64,000 nt of DNA, from NCBI GenBank assembly GCA_017934525.1, contig JAGBJJ010000036.1, positions 51,836 to 115,835 of the forward strand, in the 5' to 3' direction. The stretch is from Prevotella sp. GTDB lineage: Bacteria; Bacteroidota; Bacteroidia; Bacteroidales; Bacteroidaceae. Both the position numbers and the translations under genes were made by a program. Below the pieces are notes generated by a model. The model had not been told where the DNA came from. It saw only the letters and a program-made list of their open reading frames with translations, and searched no databases. This document shows positions 62,029-64,000 of this stretch, one piece after another (the stretch's first letter is position 1; each line of letters opens with the position of its first letter).

Positions 62029-63834
62029 TTATTTTTTCTTGGCCCATGCGTCCTTCAGTCCGACCGTCTTGTTGAACACCAGATGGTCAGCAGTGGAAGC
62101 GGGGTCTACGTTGAAGTATCCGATGCGCTGGAACTGCAGGTAGGTTAGCGGTTTCATCTGTGCTGCATAAGGCTCTACATAGCAGTTGGAGAGCACGGTG
62201 AGTGAGTCGGGGTTGATAATCTGTTTCATGGCCGTCACGGCATCGCATTGCTGCTCGTCGCGGATGGCGGCCATCTCGTCACGTGGATTCTCTACTTTCC
62301 ACAATCGGTCGTAGAGCCTGACTTCAGCTTTCGCGGCGTTGTGGCAGCTCACCCAGTGAAGCGTCTTGCCTTTTATCTTGCGGTCGGCGCCAGGCAGTCC
62401 GCTGCGCGTGTCGGGATCGTAGGTGCAATAGATGGTGGTGACACGTCCCTGCTCATCTTTATCGCAAGGATGCTGCTCGTCACACTTAATGATATAGGCA
62501 TTTTTCAATCGCACTTCCTTGCCGGGAGCCAGGCGCATGAATTTCTTTTCAGCTACTTCCATGAAGTCATCGCGCTCTATCCATATCTCGCGTCCGAACT
62601 CTACGTCGTGGGTTCCGTCGGCCTCGTTTTCAGGGTTGTTGACGGCAGAGAGCTGTTCCGTCTGACCTTCGGGGTAGTTGGTGATAACGACCTTGACAGG
62701 ATCGAGCACGGCGGCAACGCGAATGGCCCGGCTGTTGAGGTCGTCACGCACCACACTCTCAAGTAGTGCCATATCGTTGAGTCCATCTATCTTGGTATAA
62801 CCTATTTTATCAATGAACTTCACGATGCTTTCCGGTGAGTAACCTCTCCGGCGGAAACCACAGATGGTGGGCATGCGGGGGTCGTCCCAGCCGCTGACGA
62901 GATGCTCGTTGACCAATGCAAGCAGGTTGCGCTTCGACATCAGGGTGTAAGAAAGATTCAATTTGTTAAACTCCGTCTGGCGTGGTCCATCGTAAGTTGA
63001 CAGCTGCTCATTAAGCATCGAGAGTTTGCTTCCGCTTTCAGATGCCGGACCGCAGTCGGCTATCCATTCACGCATCCAAGACACGAAGAGATCGTAGAGA
63101 GGCCGGTGCTCCACAAACTCAAGTGTGCACCACGAGTGTGTGACTCCCTCCAGATAGTCGCTCTGTCCGTGGGTGAAGTCGTACATAGGATACGCATTCC
63201 ACTTCGAGCCTGTTTTTACATGTGGGATGTTAAGTACACGATAGATGAGGGGATCACGGAAGAGCATATTTGGATGAGCCATGTCAATCTTTGCACGCAG
63301 CACCAGCGTGCCCGGTTCACATTTGCCGCTGTTCATATATTCAAAGAGGCGCAAGTTCTCGTCTATAGGGCGGTCGCGGAAGGGACTGTTCTGCCCCGGC
63401 GACGTGGTAGTGCCTTTCTGCTGTGCTATAGCCTCGGCGCTCTGTTCGTCAACGTAGGCACGTCCTTGCTTGATGAGCCAGACAGCAAAATCCCAAAGCT
63501 GCTGAAAATAGTCGCTGGCATAGTAGACGTTAGCCCACTGGAAACCAAGCCACTTAATATCATGCTCAATACTTTCAATATATTCTGTGTCTTCCTTGAC
63601 GGGGTTCGTGTCGTCGAAGCGCAGGTTGCACACGCCACCATATTTTTTGGCCAAGCCAAAGTCGATGGCAATAGCTTTAGCATGCCCTATATGCAGATAG
63701 CCATTAGGCTCTGGTGGGAATCGCGTCTGGATTTTTCCGCCGTTTCTGCCTTTGGCCAAATCATCTTTAACAATCTGCTCAACAAAACTGAGTGACTTTT
63801 TCTCTTCGATTTCGTTTAAATCTCTTTCAACCAT
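62029..63834 (-). CDS. glnS: Glutaminyl-tRNA synthetase
   Basis: A 601-residue class I aminoacyl-tRNA synthetase. The HIGH motif is in EPNGYLHIGHAKAIAIDFG (about 42-60), the KMSKS equivalent is LMSKRNL (about 300), and LRFDDTNPVKEDTEYIESI is the GlnRS/GluRS signature. The C-terminal 260 residues form two beta-barrels that read the anticodon. The GlnRS-specific start of the catalytic domain separates it from GluRS. Heads the series glnS-TPR-dedA-manC-gmd-fcl. Charges tRNA-Gln directly, so Gln-tRNA need not be made by the GatCAB route. Confidence 0.96.
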   Translation of the reverse strand: MVERDLNEIEEKKSLSFVEQIVKDDLAKGRNGGKIQTRFPPEPNGYLHIGHAKAIAIDFGLAKKYGGVCNLRFDDTNPVKEDTEYIESIEHDIKWLGFQWANVYYASDYFQQLWDFAVWLIKQGRAYVDEQSAEAIAQQKGTTTSPGQNSPFRDRPIDENLRLFEYMNSGKCEPGTLVLRAKIDMAHPNMLFRDPLIYRVLNIPHVKTGSKWNAYPMYDFTHGQSDYLEGVTHSWCTLEFVEHRPLYDLFVSWMREWIADCGPASESGSKLSMLNEQLSTYDGPRQTEFNKLNLSYTLMSKRNLLALVNEHLVSGWDDPRMPTICGFRRRGYSPESIVKFIDKIGYTKIDGLNDMALLESVVRDDLNSRAIRVAAVLDPVKVVITNYPEGQTEQLSAVNNPENEADGTHDVEFGREIWIERDDFMEVAEKKFMRLAPGKEVRLKNAYIIKCDEQHPCDKDEQGRVTTIYCTYDPDTRSGLPGADRKIKGKTLHWVSCHNAAKAEVRLYDRLWKVENPRDEMAAIRDEQQCDAVTAMKQIINPDSLTVLSNCYVEPYAAQMKPLTYLQFQRIGYFNVDPASTADHLVFNKTVGLKDAWAKKK

Positions 63835-63861
63835 ATACTTTCAATAAAAATAATTTTGAGT

Positions 63862-63870
63862 GCAAATTTA
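63862..63870 (-). promoter_or_regulatory. Promoter -7 element of the glnS operon
   Basis: Minus strand TAAATTTGC, exact consensus, 27 bases before the glnS ATG. The remaining 130 bases to the window end are A/T-rich and show no gene. Confidence 0.75.
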
Positions 63871-64000
63871 GATAAAATTTTCGAGATTATAAGCCAATCG
63901 AGATAAAAATGTGAACAAATTGCCCCGAAAAGTTAGAAATCAAGGCCGACATACGATCAATCCTATTCATTTCGTGCTCTTACGTCACATTTCTTTTGTA

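Noticed and set aside
63871-64000. A further gene or RNA at the right edge
   Set aside because: The A/T-rich stretch beyond the glnS promoter has no open frame with a start or family resemblance and no tRNA-like fold that I could see.

Overview
The window is a gene-dense piece of a Bacteroidota chromosome, most likely Prevotellaceae (Prevotella or a recently split sister genus). The evidence is consistent throughout. Nearly every transcription unit starts with the Bacteroidota promoter -7 element TAnnTTTG(C). Start codons almost never have a Shine-Dalgarno sequence. The ATP synthase operon has the Bacteroidales order (beta, epsilon, small membrane protein, a, c, b, delta, alpha, gamma). There is an RprX/RprY-type two-component pair, a bacterial acyl-ACP thioesterase, a class III fructose bisphosphatase and an SOD of the Porphyromonas type. 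I saw no rRNA, tRNA, CRISPR array, prophage or intact insertion sequence. The gene content is mostly core metabolism.

Layout. 1-6.5 kb: start of an MFS transporter, an S9 lipoprotein peptidase, a GH25 lysozyme, then an acyl-ACP thioesterase behind a class A penicillin-binding protein. 6.5-14.3 kb: rprXY, carB and a family-10-like glycosyl hydrolase. 14.4-17.4 kb (+ strand): CstA-type carrier, small outer-membrane barrel, nadC. 17.4-19.4 kb: a compact unit of MerR/GyrI-like regulator, DUF3795 protein and antibiotic-type nucleotidyltransferase, closed by a very long hairpin. 19.4-21.1 kb: sod-alkD and the remnant of a tiny 'smalltalk' gene. 21.1-26 kb: pyruvate:ferredoxin oxidoreductase and an AAA ATPase. 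26-32.2 kb: a lon-tgt-lptF/G-DEAD helicase operon. 32.3-37.8 kb: trmN6-nitrilase facing a rhamnogalacturonan unit (CE12 esterase, GH106 rhamnosidase, poly-histidine membrane peptide). 38-45.6 kb: ftsE-lysC-lysA-glycosyltransferase-like-fbp-dcuB. 45.8-48.8 kb: HTH regulator, dipeptidyl peptidase III, HEAT-repeat alkylation-repair-like protein. 49-56.5 kb: the complete F1Fo ATP synthase. 56.6-63.9 kb: glnS-TPR-dedA-manC-gmd-fcl, in which the last three make GDP-L-fucose.

Metabolically this is a fermentative anaerobe. PFOR, the Dcu antiporter (fumarate/succinate exchange), gluconeogenic Fbp and a proton-type F-ATPase whose epsilon subunit lacks its inhibitory C-terminal domain fit together. Lysine/DAP synthesis, peptidoglycan synthesis and GDP-fucose production serve the envelope.

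The most unusual signal is not a gene. Three separate intergenic regions (6550-6607, 37869-37926, 48878-48935) each carry exactly three copies of a 16-bp GGCC-centred palindrome at exactly 21-bp spacing, i.e. two helical turns. Other points of interest are a sharply bounded high-GC block across the gmd/fcl junction, a perfect Shine-Dalgarno sequence on one regulator gene, a nonsense-mutated smalltalk gene, and the self-contained MerR/nucleotidyltransferase unit.
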